Notes: generated from the letters alone by a model not told the origin. Positions 8,585-17,055 are shown, numbered from the stretch's first letter. The stretch: 61,848 bases of DNA from Pseudomonadota bacterium (GCA_026399515.1 JAPLQT010000101.1:1-61848), one strand, 5' to 3'. Numbers and translations: made by a program.

Positions 8585-11500
8585 TCAGCTCTCCCGGTTA
8601 TTGTGTGGTTGATGGGCGATTGCCATCGCGTCGGACAGCACCCGCCGGCTTACAGGTTTTTCCAGCAGCGTCCAGCGCGCGCGGTCCTCGTCGGTCAGGC
8701 TTTCAGCGTTGCCCGAGGCCAGAAGAATGTGCATCTGCGGATAAAGATTTGCGGCATAGCGTGCCAGCGCCGGCCCATCCATGTCACCGGGCATGACGAT
8801 GTCCGTCATCAGCACATCGAATTGAGCTCGGCTCAGTGCGTCGATAGCCGCCTTCGCCGCATCGGCGGTCACGACGGCGTAACCGAGGTCGGTCAACCAC
8901 CGTGAGGTGATCTTCAGCAGTGAGGCTTCATCGTCAACGACCAGGATACGACCCTTGCTGGGTGTTGCCGCCCCCTCCTGTCGAGCGGGCACCGGACAGT
9001 CCTTGCGCTGATCGGCGGTTGTCGTCCGGGCAACTGCCGGAAACAGCATCTGTACTGACGTCCCTTTTCCGGGAGCACTCAGGATACGGGCGGTGCCACT
9101 CGATTGGTGGGCGAAGGCGAACACCATCGCCAGGCCCAGGCCGGTTCCCTTATCGCGTCCCTTGGTGGTGAAGAATGGATCAAAGGCATTTTTCGCCACC
9201 TCCGGCGTCATGCCCGTTCCCGTATCGTCAACACCCACCAGCCAATACATGCCCGGCCCGAGGTTCGCAAACTCCTTGTTGTCCTTTTCGACCTGCGTCG
9301 AATAGCAATACACCAACACCTCTCCCCCTTCCGGCATTGCATCCCGCGCGTTGATGACGATATTCAGCAAGGCATTGCTGAAGCCACCCGGATCGAGGGA
9401 CGCACAAGCCGCCTCGGCACTCGGTGTCACCGTCAGCTGGATCTTCTTGCCGGCGGTTTGAAGCAACAGCGGTGCCAAGTCGAGTAGCAGTCGATTGATG
9501 TCGCTGTCAGCCCGGACCAGCGTGCCGCGGCGCGCGACCGCCATCAGCGACTTGGTGACCTCGGCGCCGCGCTGGGCGGCGGCCATTGCGGCGGCCAGAA
9601 TTTCGCGCGGTTCGCCGGCCGGAACATCCAGGCTCAGCAGATCGAGATTGCCGATGACGATACCGAGTATGTTGTTGAAGTCGTGCGCCAGGCCGCTGCT
9701 CAGATGGCTGATGGCCTCGAGTTTTTGTGCCTGCACCAACTGCCGTTCCAGGTGCAGTTCGTCGGTAATGTCGCGAATGAAGCTGGTAAAACGCCAGTGG
9801 GCATCCAGCTGCAGAGCCATGACCCGCAATTCGACCGGAAATTCGCGTCCATCGCGGTTTACTGCAGTCAAACGGCGGAGGGAGCCGATTACCCCATCTC
9901 GACCGGTGGCAACAAAGTCACGCAGGTGATGTATATGATTGATTGGTGCGCTGGCTGGGATGATCGTTTGCGTCAGCGTCTTACCGACGGCCTCGTCGAG
10001 GCTCCAGCCAAACAGCCGCTCGGCCTGCGGACTCCACTCGACGATTCGCTCGTCTTCGTCGATCGCGATGAAGGCGTCGGGAGACGCCTCGATGACGCTG
10101 CGATAGAGGAGGCTGCCATGTTGCCGACGTTCGGTGACATCCTGGACAATGCCGCTCCAGACGACATCGTCAACCGTTATCCGTGGTGTTGAATCGATGC
10201 GCATCCAGCGGTAATCCTCATGCACCTTCATCCTGCCTTCCCAGGCGAAGGGCTTCAGCTGTGCGTGGGCCTCAATGTTGAGACGGACAAATTCTCTTCG
10301 ATCGTCGGGATGGATATGTTCAATCGACATACCCAATACTTTGGGCGCTTCGACCGGGGTAATGCCCAGCAATTCGCAGCACCGGGTACTCGCCATCTCC
10401 AGTTGAAAGGCTGGAAATCCGGATGCCTGATGGTCATCCGTAGAACCAAGCTTGTTACGGATGCGATAGGCGCCGAAGGGAATCGTATCGACGAGCGCCT
10501 GTAGCAGCTCCTTTTCTTCACTCAAGGCCAAGGTCTTTTTCGCCACCAGTGCTTCAAGGTGCTCACGGTAGTCGGCGAGTTCCTGCATCAGTTGCATGCG
10601 CTGCGTGATGTCGCCATGCGTGCCGATCACCCGCAGGGGCTTGCCGTCCTTGTCCCGAGCCACCACCATGCCACGATCGAGAATCCACTTGTAGCTGCCA
10701 TCCTTGCAGCGGACACGGTGCTCGCAGACGTAGATTGGCGTGGTACCGTCAAGACACAGCTGCAAGGCAGCCCGAACCGTGCTCAAGTCCTCGGGGTGAA
10801 CACGTTTTTCCCATTCGTCCAGGCCGTTGCCGATCTCAGCCTCGTCAAAGCCCAGCATTTCCTTCCAGCGCGCGGAGAAGAACACGGTCCGCTCGACGAC
10901 GTTCCAATCCCAGAGACCATCTCCCGAGCCTTCAACAGCAAATTTCCAGCGGAACTGGCTTTCCTTCAGGTCCTCCTCACGTTCCGCAAGGTTCATGACC
11001 AGGTGATTGACCCCGCGCAGCAGTAAGCCGATTTCATCGCTGCTCCTGACGGGGATCGAATGAGTTTTGTTGGTACCTGCCACCATTAAGGTCACAGCCT
11101 GCGCGGCTGCGTCCAGTGGTGAAAGGTGGTGCGCCAATACCCACCAAATAATGAGCCCCACTACCAGAGTCAGGATGAGCGCTGCAAGCAGCATGCGTTG
11201 TTGCATTTCGCGAATCGTCGCAAAGGCTTCTGCCGTAGGCAATGCGACCACGACGTACCAACCTGCCACAGAAACGCCCTTGGCGGAGGCGAGGACTTCG
11301 ACCCCAGCCGGATTCACTGTGACGCCAGTCCCCTCAAAGCCGTCTATGAAGCGGTCTATCAGAGGATTTATGCCGGCGGCGGGGAGGACTTCCATGATCC
11401 GCTTCCGGTCGGTGGCGGTCACCACGGTTCGGTGCCGTTTCTCGACCAGCACATAGCCGCCCGTCTCACCGTAACGGTTCCCGGCAATCTTTTCCAGGAT

Positions 11501-12106
11501 GTTGGGCTTGCTAAGATCGGTCACGCCGACCAGTGCGCCGATCACTTTGCCCCGGCTATCGCGAATGGGGACCGCCATACTAAGGACCGGAACCTGCAAT
11601 GCCACACCGATTCGCGGAGAGCCGATTCCGGCCTTGCCCTCGTTGAGCGCGGCCGCAATAAGCGCTTGGCCCATGAAATTCAGGTCGGTCCGTTTCAGCG
11701 CCAGCGGCAACGACGCGGTTGCCGTGCCCTCTCGAGAAACGACGAAGATGCCGCCATTGAACTGGCCCAGAAGGTCCGGGCGCTGCCCCAGGAACGCCTG
11801 AGCGGCCGTGCTGTTGTCAAGTACGGCCGGGCTGATGATTGAAGCCACCGCCTGCAATGCGGCGAGCCGTTCCTCCAACTCCTGACTGACCGCGGCGGCG
11901 ACAAAAGACGCGGTCGACAACTGCTGGGAGCCCATCGCAGACTCCATATCCTCGCGCACCATACGACTGGTGTAGAAGGCCAGGACCCAGATGCTTGCAA
12001 GGAAGATCGCCAGTGTGGCGAGGGTGATCCGGATTTTGAGCGAATGACGCGATCGGACAGGTGCCGGCATGACTGGATCAGCCGAAACGTTTGTTATGCT
12101 CGTCAC
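8585..12106 (-). CDS. Hybrid sensor histidine kinase (dCACHE-HAMP-PAS-HisKA-HATPase-REC)
   Basis: A very large membrane kinase, 1173 residues from the chosen GTG at 12106. That start has a purine-rich GGTGGGG just upstream. A longer reading from 12181 would run into the divergent promoter at 12166-12195. A transmembrane helix near residues 25-45 is followed by a periplasmic dCACHE-like sensor (about 60-300), a second helix (WWVLAHHL) and HAMP. Several PAS/PAC units follow (RCKDGSYKWILDRGMV, EDYRWMRID, AVNRDGREFPVELRV). HisKA has His808 in GLAHDFNNILG, a variant common in PAS hybrid kinases. The HATPase domain has DDTGTGM and GTGLGLAMV. A C-terminal REC carries phospho-Asp in VLMTDIVMPGDMDG. 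It heads the upper half of the signalling array. Confidence 0.88.
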   Translation of the reverse strand: MTSITNVSADPVMPAPVRSRHSLKIRITLATLAIFLASIWVLAFYTSRMVREDMESAMGSQQLSTASFVAAAVSQELEERLAALQAVASIISPAVLDNSTAAQAFLGQRPDLLGQFNGGIFVVSREGTATASLPLALKRTDLNFMGQALIAAALNEGKAGIGSPRIGVALQVPVLSMAVPIRDSRGKVIGALVGVTDLSKPNILEKIAGNRYGETGGYVLVEKRHRTVVTATDRKRIMEVLPAAGINPLIDRFIDGFEGTGVTVNPAGVEVLASAKGVSVAGWYVVVALPTAEAFATIREMQQRMLLAALILTLVVGLIIWWVLAHHLSPLDAAAQAVTLMVAGTNKTHSIPVRSSDEIGLLLRGVNHLVMNLAEREEDLKESQFRWKFAVEGSGDGLWDWNVVERTVFFSARWKEMLGFDEAEIGNGLDEWEKRVHPEDLSTVRAALQLCLDGTTPIYVCEHRVRCKDGSYKWILDRGMVVARDKDGKPLRVIGTHGDITQRMQLMQELADYREHLEALVAKKTLALSEEKELLQALVDTIPFGAYRIRNKLGSTDDHQASGFPAFQLEMASTRCCELLGITPVEAPKVLGMSIEHIHPDDRREFVRLNIEAHAQLKPFAWEGRMKVHEDYRWMRIDSTPRITVDDVVWSGIVQDVTERRQHGSLLYRSVIEASPDAFIAIDEDERIVEWSPQAERLFGWSLDEAVGKTLTQTIIPASAPINHIHHLRDFVATGRDGVIGSLRRLTAVNRDGREFPVELRVMALQLDAHWRFTSFIRDITDELHLERQLVQAQKLEAISHLSSGLAHDFNNILGIVIGNLDLLSLDVPAGEPREILAAAMAAAQRGAEVTKSLMAVARRGTLVRADSDINRLLLDLAPLLLQTAGKKIQLTVTPSAEAACASLDPGGFSNALLNIVINARDAMPEGGEVLVYCYSTQVEKDNKEFANLGPGMYWLVGVDDTGTGMTPEVAKNAFDPFFTTKGRDKGTGLGLAMVFAFAHQSSGTARILSAPGKGTSVQMLFPAVARTTTADQRKDCPVPARQEGAATPSKGRILVVDDEASLLKITSRWLTDLGYAVVTADAAKAAIDALSRAQFDVLMTDIVMPGDMDGPALARYAANLYPQMHILLASGNAESLTDEDRARWTLLEKPVSRRVLSDAMAIAHQPHNNRES

Positions 12107-12165
12107 TACCCCCCACCTTTCTGGCCCACAACTGCTCGAATTACGACATGCAAATCGTTTGATGC

Positions 12166-12195
12166 TTGACAAACGAAACAATAACGATAGATAAT
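12166..12195 (+). promoter_or_regulatory. Sigma-70 promoter of the divergent HTH-REC gene
   Basis: TTGACA at 12166-12171 and GATAAT at 12190-12195 are separated by 18 bp in AT-rich DNA. The promoter lies 33 bp before the ATG at 12229. The start itself has no clear Shine-Dalgarno sequence. The divergent hybrid-kinase gene begins within 60 bp, so regulation of the two is probably linked. Confidence 0.65.
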
Positions 12196-12228
12196 GCTAC
12201 TAGATGATACATCTAAAAACAAGCACAA

Positions 12229-12879
12229 ATGTCGATAAATAGCGAAAAAGTTCTTAGGTCTTATGTCACCAGTCATGAGGCGGCGCGCATGCTAGGAGTG
12301 ACTATGCGGACGGTTCAGCTTTGGGCCAACAACGGCCTGCTGACCTGCTGGAAGACTGAGGGCGGTCATCGCCGCATCATGCGTGACTCAGTCGAACGCC
12401 TGTTGGCTGCGCGCGGTTTGCAAGAAGCAGTGGCAGGTGCCCCTTCGGTTGGCGGCGTAGAAGAGCCCGCAGCGCCCTTGCGCATCCTGGTGGTCGAGGA
12501 TGATCCAGATTTTCTGAGGCTCTATCGTTTGCAACTGGCGCGCTGGCCAATGCAGCCTGAAGTGACGACGGCCATGAACGGCATCGAAGGACTGGTGATC
12601 CTCGGCAGCCTACGACCGCATTTCTTGATTGCCGACCTGCACATGCCGAATGTGGATGGCTTTCATATGCTGCGTACCTTGCGCACCATGCCGCAACTCG
12701 ACGCGACGGAGATTGTCGTGGTGACCGGCCTCGGCGCCGAGGATGTGGCGCAGCGCGGCGGCTTGCCGCAAGGGATCAAGATCCTGCCCAAGCCGATCCC
12801 GTTTGCCGAACTGGAACAGATCGCCGTGCGCGTGGCTACCGAGAATGGTTGCCGGTTAGCCAAACCGAATACTGTCTAG
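12229..12879 (+). CDS. HTH-REC fusion regulator, paralogue of 6231-6839
   Basis: A 216-residue regulator with an N-terminal MerR/excisionase-like HTH (SHEAARMLGVTMRTVQLW, WKTEGGHRRIM) and a C-terminal receiver. The receiver has VVEDDPDFLRLY, phospho-Asp in LIADLHMPNVDGF, Thr in VVTGLGAED and Lys in LPKPIPF. It shares its architecture and long identical stretches (WKTEGGHRRI; then RGGLP in the receiver) with the minus-strand copy. The two genes bracket the hybrid kinase and its receivers, so they probably receive phosphate from the same relay and bind related sites. In the usual excisionase-like fold this HTH bends DNA as a dimer. How phosphorylation of a C-terminal receiver affects it is unknown. 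Confidence 0.87.
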   Translation: MSINSEKVLRSYVTSHEAARMLGVTMRTVQLWANNGLLTCWKTEGGHRRIMRDSVERLLAARGLQEAVAGAPSVGGVEEPAAPLRILVVEDDPDFLRLYRLQLARWPMQPEVTTAMNGIEGLVILGSLRPHFLIADLHMPNVDGFHMLRTLRTMPQLDATEIVVVTGLGAEDVAQRGGLPQGIKILPKPIPFAELEQIAVRVATENGCRLAKPNTV

Positions 12880-13479
12880 TAAACCGAAGAACGACGCCAT
12901 GAAGCCTTTTCCAATGAGGAACGTGCCTGTAGGGAAAAAGTGCGGGTTGAACTGAGAAGTGGGTTGATCATCGGAAGGATGGTGATCGACATGAACGAAA
13001 CACGGCTTTGCACAATCGAGCAGATGCGGTCGACAACTGCTGAGAGCCCATTGCAGACTCCGCTTGGTGGACCCGTCCTAGACATTGCCCTGCAGTTCGC
13101 GGGTGGCGGGTCGCTGGCGTCACTAAGGTCAAAACACTTGGCCAGAAGAAGGACGAATGTACGAATTTGCATCAGGTGCCGCGCAGACAGCAAGCAGGCC
13201 AATCCCGTCCACTGTGGGGGACCTTTTCAGTGGAACGGTCTTGACCGTCGGCTTCCGGCGGTTGACCTGCCGCTCACGCCGAAACCTTGAACGTCAGCAG
13301 TATGGCGTCAACCGACCGTCAATATGCATTACGCATGACGATAATCGAGGCTGGCCACTCTTAGATTGACTTTCCCGAAAGAGGCCGCTCAAGAAGACAA
13401 TTTGAACGACTTCCTACGGGAAGGCTAATTCTCAAGCAAATAGAAATTTTCGGTTATCCGAATTTCGTGATGGATTCAA
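12880..13479. other. Decayed intergenic region with a possible transposase remnant
   Basis: About 600 bp without a convincing gene. A frame beginning near 12991 reads MNETRLCTIEQMR. This resembles the first residues of some integrase-core transposases but then loses any recognisable sequence, so I read it as a possible remnant only. Near 13225-13265 there is GC-rich, partly palindromic DNA. A decayed copy of the repeat described at 13302 lies within this stretch. Confidence 0.3.
13302..13367 (+). repeat. Decayed copy of the left half of the MITE-like repeat
   Basis: These 66 bp match 14992-15057 at about 55 positions. The first 27 bp differ at one base only (core ACCGACCGTCAATATGCA). It lies 1.69 kb upstream of the complete element in the same orientation, so the two copies frame the ribbon-helix-helix gene and the toxin-antitoxin genes. 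Confidence 0.65.
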
Positions 13480-13975
13480 TATTACGTTACCGGTACTGAT
13501 TTCGTCAGCGGCATGATTTTGAGCGCGCCTCGAAGCACAGCATCAACAACGCCTGATGCCGATAGGCCGCTTTGCTCTTGAAGAGCACGCATTATCACAG
13601 CGGCTTCCTGTCCGAGATGAATATCGTACCGATGACCAGCACTCGCACGGAATGCTTTGACACGAGCCGCTGAATCCTTGTGAATACGTGGGCGACCTGC
13701 CTTCTTCCTTTCGATCTTGGGCGCATAGTCACCCGGTCGCCATGGCATGATGCCGTTGAGTGTCCCGCCACTGCCTTCAAACCCAAATCGACAAAGCCAT
13801 TCGGCGATTTCGCTGGGCTTTTTTCCGTGCCGCCGCATGGCCTCGATTTCGGAACGATGTTCCTCCACGATAGCAAACTGCGTCTGAGCTTTTTTCTTCG
13901 CGTCAGCCTTTATCACTCGTTCGCTTTTCGTTGCCATAATGGCTTCCTCGATATAACGTGTCCGGTAACGTAATA
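13480..13975. repeat. 14-bp perfect inverted repeats framing a small gene
   Basis: TATTACGTTACCGG at 13480-13493 is repeated in exact inverted form at 13962-13975. The left arm covers the stop codon of the enclosed minus-strand gene, and the right arm lies 25 bp before its start. A further related core (GTTGCCGGTAA) lies at 14004-14014. The right arm is nested in a 9-bp palindrome, CCTCGATAT at 13946-13954 paired with 13976-13984, which touches the ribosome binding site. The arms may be terminal repeats of a tiny cassette or operator sites for the encoded protein. Confidence 0.55.
13482..13937 (-). CDS. Small basic protein with a probable ribbon-helix-helix C-terminus
   Basis: I do not recognise a named family. 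The protein has 151 residues from the ATG at 13937, which has a good site (GAGGAAG) 5-11 bases upstream. A longer frame from 14000 is unlikely because it would run through the palindrome. Residues about 1-35 are Lys/Glu-rich and helical. A middle segment (RRHGKKPSEIAEWL) looks like a helix-turn-helix of the kind seen in mobilisation or plasmid accessory proteins. A basic linker AGRPRIHKDS follows. The end (HRYDIHLGQEAAVIMRALQ then ASGVVDAVLRGAL) fits a beta-strand plus two helices, as in ribbon-helix-helix repressors. Neighbouring repeats suggest that it regulates itself. Confidence 0.6.
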   Translation of the reverse strand: MATKSERVIKADAKKKAQTQFAIVEEHRSEIEAMRRHGKKPSEIAEWLCRFGFEGSGGTLNGIMPWRPGDYAPKIERKKAGRPRIHKDSAARVKAFRASAGHRYDIHLGQEAAVIMRALQEQSGLSASGVVDAVLRGALKIMPLTKSVPVT

Positions 13976-14179
13976 ATATCGAGGCTGCCGAGGAAGTCAA
14001 TATCGTTGCCGGTAATATAAATCACGAAATACGGATACCCAGATTTTTTTAGGCAGTCCACACGGGGGCCCAATGCTTGTTTCCGCCATGGGGCCACCCG
14101 TTGAGATGTTGGCACCAATAACCGCTGCGCTTCGTGAGCCGAGATTTCAGTTCATCGACAGAATTGTTCCTGCGACATC

Positions 14180-14207
14180 TTGCATAACTACGCAGTCTGC
14201 GTATAAT
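14180..14207 (+). promoter_or_regulatory. Promoter and operator of the toxin-antitoxin pair
   Basis: TTGCAT (14180-14185) and TATAAT (14202-14207) are spaced by 16 bp. The spacer holds a perfect palindrome, ACGCAG-T-CTGCGT (14190-14202), that touches the -10 box. This is the layout expected for repression by the antitoxin. The predicted transcript start (about 14214) almost coincides with the GTG start codon at 14215, so the message may be leaderless. Confidence 0.6.
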
Positions 14208-14214
14208 TCATGTC

Positions 14215-14559
14215 GTGAAGGCTATCTTTGTTGAATTGCCACCGTTTGAACGCTTCCGTCAGAACTATCTTGACGATGAGGCATTTCGTGGGCTTCAGCA
14301 GATGTTGCTACAGAATCCCGAGACAGGTGATCCGATAGCCGGAACAGGTGGCCTGCGGAAAGTAAGGTTCGCGGATATCCGGCGAGGCAAGGGAAAACGT
14401 GGCGGCTTGCGCATAATTTACTACTGGTGGTTTGGTGGCAGGCAATTCTGGTTGTTTACCTTGTATGACAAAGACGAGATGGAAGACCTGACCGCCAAGG
14501 AAAAGAAGATCCTGAAAGCGTTATTGGATAAAGAGATCGAGACAAGAGGCGCAATATGA
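14215..14559 (+). CDS. RelE/HigB-type toxin
   Basis: A 114-residue protein of the RelE/HigB toxin superfamily, enzymes that cleave mRNA at the ribosome. Family signatures are the middle segment LRKVRFADIRRGKGKRGG, the strand RIIYYWW, and LFTLYDKDE followed by a Lys-rich C-terminal helix. It starts at GTG 14215. An ATG at 14210 is out of frame. The toxin gene comes first and overlaps the antitoxin gene by 4 bp (ATGA), the order typical of HigBA. The island setting with repeats on both sides suggests horizontal acquisition. Confidence 0.82.
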   Translation: MKAIFVELPPFERFRQNYLDDEAFRGLQQMLLQNPETGDPIAGTGGLRKVRFADIRRGKGKRGGLRIIYYWWFGGRQFWLFTLYDKDEMEDLTAKEKKILKALLDKEIETRGAI

Positions 14560-14867
14560 AACGAAAGCTGTTCTCAGAACTGACCGAAGGCTTCGAGGCA
14601 CTCGCTGCTGAGCGTAGCGGGAAGATTACGTTGAAACGTCACGATGTCGAGCTCAAACCGACGCCAGATGTCTCTGCCGAAGACGTATTGGGTCTGCGAA
14701 GGAAACTCAACCTGTCGCGTGCAGTGTTTGCACGGTATCTTCGGATTAACGAGCGAACTCTTGAAAACTGGGAGCAAGGTCGGGCACATCCGAATGCCCA
14801 GGCCGCGGTTTTAATCAAGATGGTCGAACTTTATCCGGATACGGTGGATCGCCTGGCAACCATCTGA
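14556..14867 (+). CDS. HigA-like XRE-family antitoxin
   Basis: A 103-residue antitoxin with a C-terminal XRE/Cro-type HTH: VLGLRRKLNLSRAVFARYL, then INERTLENWEQGRA, with the typical W-E-Q-G signature. The N-terminal 50 residues are charged and would wrap the toxin. The start overlaps the toxin stop, which guarantees coupled translation. It probably binds the ACGCAG-T-CTGCGT palindrome at 14190-14202 to repress the pair. Confidence 0.85.
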   Translation: MKRKLFSELTEGFEALAAERSGKITLKRHDVELKPTPDVSAEDVLGLRRKLNLSRAVFARYLRINERTLENWEQGRAHPNAQAAVLIKMVELYPDTVDRLATI

Positions 14868-14991
14868 CTACGGACAACCCTTGGTGAGCAACAGCATTCA
14901 GCTGTCGACCAATCGTTAACCAATTTGCTGACCGGCAGATTGGCAACGTCAGTCTGTGCTGCTGGTCTCAAAAAACCTGGCAGAACGGATC

Positions 14992-15182
14992 ATGGCGTGA
15001 ACCGACCGTCAATATGCAGATCGTATGACACAAATCGAGACTGGCAACTCTTGGATTTAGCATCGGGATAGCAGTCATCGAAAAAGTCAAAAACGAATGT
15101 CCGCATTATGGATGGTTAATTTTCATCCCGAAAGAAATTCTAATCGTATGACAAATAGGAATTGACGGTCGGTTCACGCCAT
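14992..15182. mobile_element. 191-bp MITE-like element with 22-bp perfect inverted repeats
   Basis: The left end (14992-15013) begins ATGGCGTGAACCGACC and its exact 22-bp reverse complement ends the element at 15161-15182. Inside, TCGTATGACA recurs at 15021 and 15144. There is no coding capacity. No convincing target duplication is seen at the edges. A non-autonomous transposable element is the best reading. A structured integron-type recombination site was considered, but the core triplets do not fit. Confidence 0.65.
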
Positions 15183-15249
15183 AGACCGGCCGTAGGCGCG
15201 AAATTCTGGTGGGGCCGCTTCAGATCTAACTGCGGTCATCCACTACTGC

Positions 15250-16098
15250 TCAATCCTGATGGTAGACGCGGTGCCAGCATGCCCAGGCGAACGCTAGAAT
15301 GGCGATAGTTGGCGCATAGAGCACGATGAAAGCGTCAAGTTCTGGGCGTTCGAGAAGAGACTCTGCCATCAGGATGGCAAGAGGCACGTTATGGACGCTC
15401 ACCTCGGTGGCTATAGTCATGCGCAGTCGCCTGTCGAGGCGCGCTATCGATGCGAGCGCCGCTGTAGCCACTAGCATGGCAACGCAGAGTAGCAGTGCGG
15501 CAGGAAGCATGGTGGTCCAATGCTTGGCCAGAACTTCTTGCGCGGCGATGAACACAATCGCAAGTACGCCAAGCAGCATCAGCATGGTTAGACGCCGCGT
15601 CCAGCCTTGCAGTTGTTGCGCGCGTACTCCGGCCAGGTGGCGGAGAGACATTCCGACGAAGATGGGCAGGACCACGACGATTAGGATGCGCTGGATGGTC
15701 TTGGCGATCGGCAGTGAAACCGATACATTCGCATCGCCGAACCAGGCGAAACCAAGATGCACGATGAGCGGCGTCGAAGCAAGTGAAAGGACGCCGTTGA
15801 TGGTACTGAGGGATACCGAAACGTCTGGGCGTCCCCGGCCGAAGAGAACAAAACCATTCGCCACTGGTCCACCCGGGGCGGCAACGACGAGAACGATTGC
15901 CAGCGTGATGAGAGGAATGCCTGCAAACAGCGCCGCGACCGCAAAGCCGGCCGCAGGTGCTACCAACAACTGCCCCAGCATGCCTACCAGCAGCGGCTTC
16001 GGAGAGCGCAAAAGGGCGCGAAACTGTTCTGGCACAAGTTCGAGGCCGATGCAGATCATCATCACGAACACGCAAACTGGCAAGAGGCTGCTGATCAT
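15250..16098 (-). CDS. SBF/SLC10-family (bile acid:sodium symporter-like) transporter
   Basis: An integral membrane protein with nine or ten hydrophobic helices. Family-like features are the opening helix (VCVFVMMICIGLEL), the polar APGGPVANGF motif in the substrate-site region, and TIATEVSVHNVPLAILMA, the conserved E-x-x-x-x-N segment of BASS transporters. The start at 16098 puts the first helix at the N-terminus. A frame from 16158 adds 20 polar residues and is the alternative. The family moves organic anions, often steroid or sulfated compounds, with sodium. Here it is divergent from an IclR regulator followed by a sulfatase, which fits uptake linked to organosulfate use, but the substrate is not known. 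Confidence 0.78.
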   Translation of the reverse strand: MISSLLPVCVFVMMICIGLELVPEQFRALLRSPKPLLVGMLGQLLVAPAAGFAVAALFAGIPLITLAIVLVVAAPGGPVANGFVLFGRGRPDVSVSLSTINGVLSLASTPLIVHLGFAWFGDANVSVSLPIAKTIQRILIVVVLPIFVGMSLRHLAGVRAQQLQGWTRRLTMLMLLGVLAIVFIAAQEVLAKHWTTMLPAALLLCVAMLVATAALASIARLDRRLRMTIATEVSVHNVPLAILMAESLLERPELDAFIVLYAPTIAILAFAWACWHRVYHQD

Positions 16099-16199
16099 GG
16101 CATGGGAGATCTTCTCGTTCCTAGCGAGGATCGGGTATTCTGTCGTCCATAAGTACAAGACCTATTCATCCCCCAAGATAGTAACAGTAACCACCGAGA

Positions 16200-16991
16200 A
16201 TGAAGACGATACGTTCTCTTGAACGCGGACTCTGCGTGCTTAAGATCCTAGACGAGCACACCGGCCTCACCCTCGCCGAACTGGCCGCCCGAACTAATCT
16301 TGCTAAGCCCACCCTGATGAGGATCCTGTTGACCTTGGAAGAATCGGGCATGACCTGGAAGGCAATTGGCGACGGACGTTATCGCCGGTGCCTCAGGGCA
16401 TCGGGAAAGTCGCGGCTCGACGAGCGCGCCTACCGAATCGCCGAGGTAGCGGCGCCGCATCTGGATGTTCTGCAGAGAACAGTTATTTGGCCCTCCGATT
16501 TGCTTATCTACCGCAACTATCGTCTGGAATTGGTGGAGACCTCGCGCCGCCAAAGCAACCTCGGACTCTTCCCCTATCGCATCGGATTTCGGATCAACAT
16601 GTTTCTGTCGGCACCGGGACGTGCCTGGTTAGCCTTTTGCTCTGAGCGCGACCGAGATCGCATCATCGCCCATGCTCAAAGCCATCCGGAACTCAACCCG
16701 CGGAGCCATGCCGTCCTATACGGGGAACTCGAGGCAATTCTGGCTGCCACACGCAAACTGGGCTACGCTTCTCGCGATCCGCTGTTCGGAGGCACTGACA
16801 GGGACATAAGCGAATTCGACGACGGCCTCGATGCAATCGCCGTCCCCATTATGGATGGCAAAAGAATTCTTGCCTGTATGAATCTCGTTTGGCCACGCAA
16901 ATACCGGCTGAAGGAAAAAATTGTCCGCGCCCACATCAAGGATCTTAAAGCAGCTGCCGACGCCATCGCCGAGTCGGTCAAAGCGATGTAG
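16200..16991 (+). CDS. IclR-family transcriptional regulator
   Basis: A 263-residue regulator. The N-terminal winged helix (SLERGLCVLKILDEH, LTLAELAARTNLAKPTLMR) is typical of IclR. The C-terminal effector domain contains RINMFLSAPGRAWLAF and DDGLDAIAVPIM. It lies divergent to the SBF transporter and 164 bp before the sulfatase gene. A perfect palindrome at 17037-17055 in front of the sulfatase is a plausible operator. IclR proteins usually bind small aromatic or aliphatic acids. The effector here is unknown. Confidence 0.88.
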   Translation: MKTIRSLERGLCVLKILDEHTGLTLAELAARTNLAKPTLMRILLTLEESGMTWKAIGDGRYRRCLRASGKSRLDERAYRIAEVAAPHLDVLQRTVIWPSDLLIYRNYRLELVETSRRQSNLGLFPYRIGFRINMFLSAPGRAWLAFCSERDRDRIIAHAQSHPELNPRSHAVLYGELEAILAATRKLGYASRDPLFGGTDRDISEFDDGLDAIAVPIMDGKRILACMNLVWPRKYRLKEKIVRAHIKDLKAAADAIAESVKAM

Positions 16992-17036
16992 ATAAAGCCG
17001 ATCGGCCAACGTGCCCAAGCGGTCAGCAGACGGCTG

Positions 17037-17055
17037 CGTTCCACCTGGTGGAACG
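17037..17055. promoter_or_regulatory. Candidate IclR operator
   Basis: CGTTCCACC-T-GGTGGAACG is a perfect palindrome with 9-bp arms around one base. It is located between the IclR gene and the sulfatase start. Arms of the GTTCC/GGAAC kind are common among IclR-family operators. It could alternatively form a small hairpin, but no T-tract follows. Confidence 0.5.

Noticed and set aside
14992-15182. Integron attC site
   Set aside because: It is a large palindrome-like unit, but the GTTRRRY and RYYYAAC core triplets are not at the ends and no integrase gene is present.
13020-15240. CRISPR array from repeated sequence in the island
   Set aside because: Only two or three repeats, unequal in spacing and orientation, with genes between them. 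No regular spacers.
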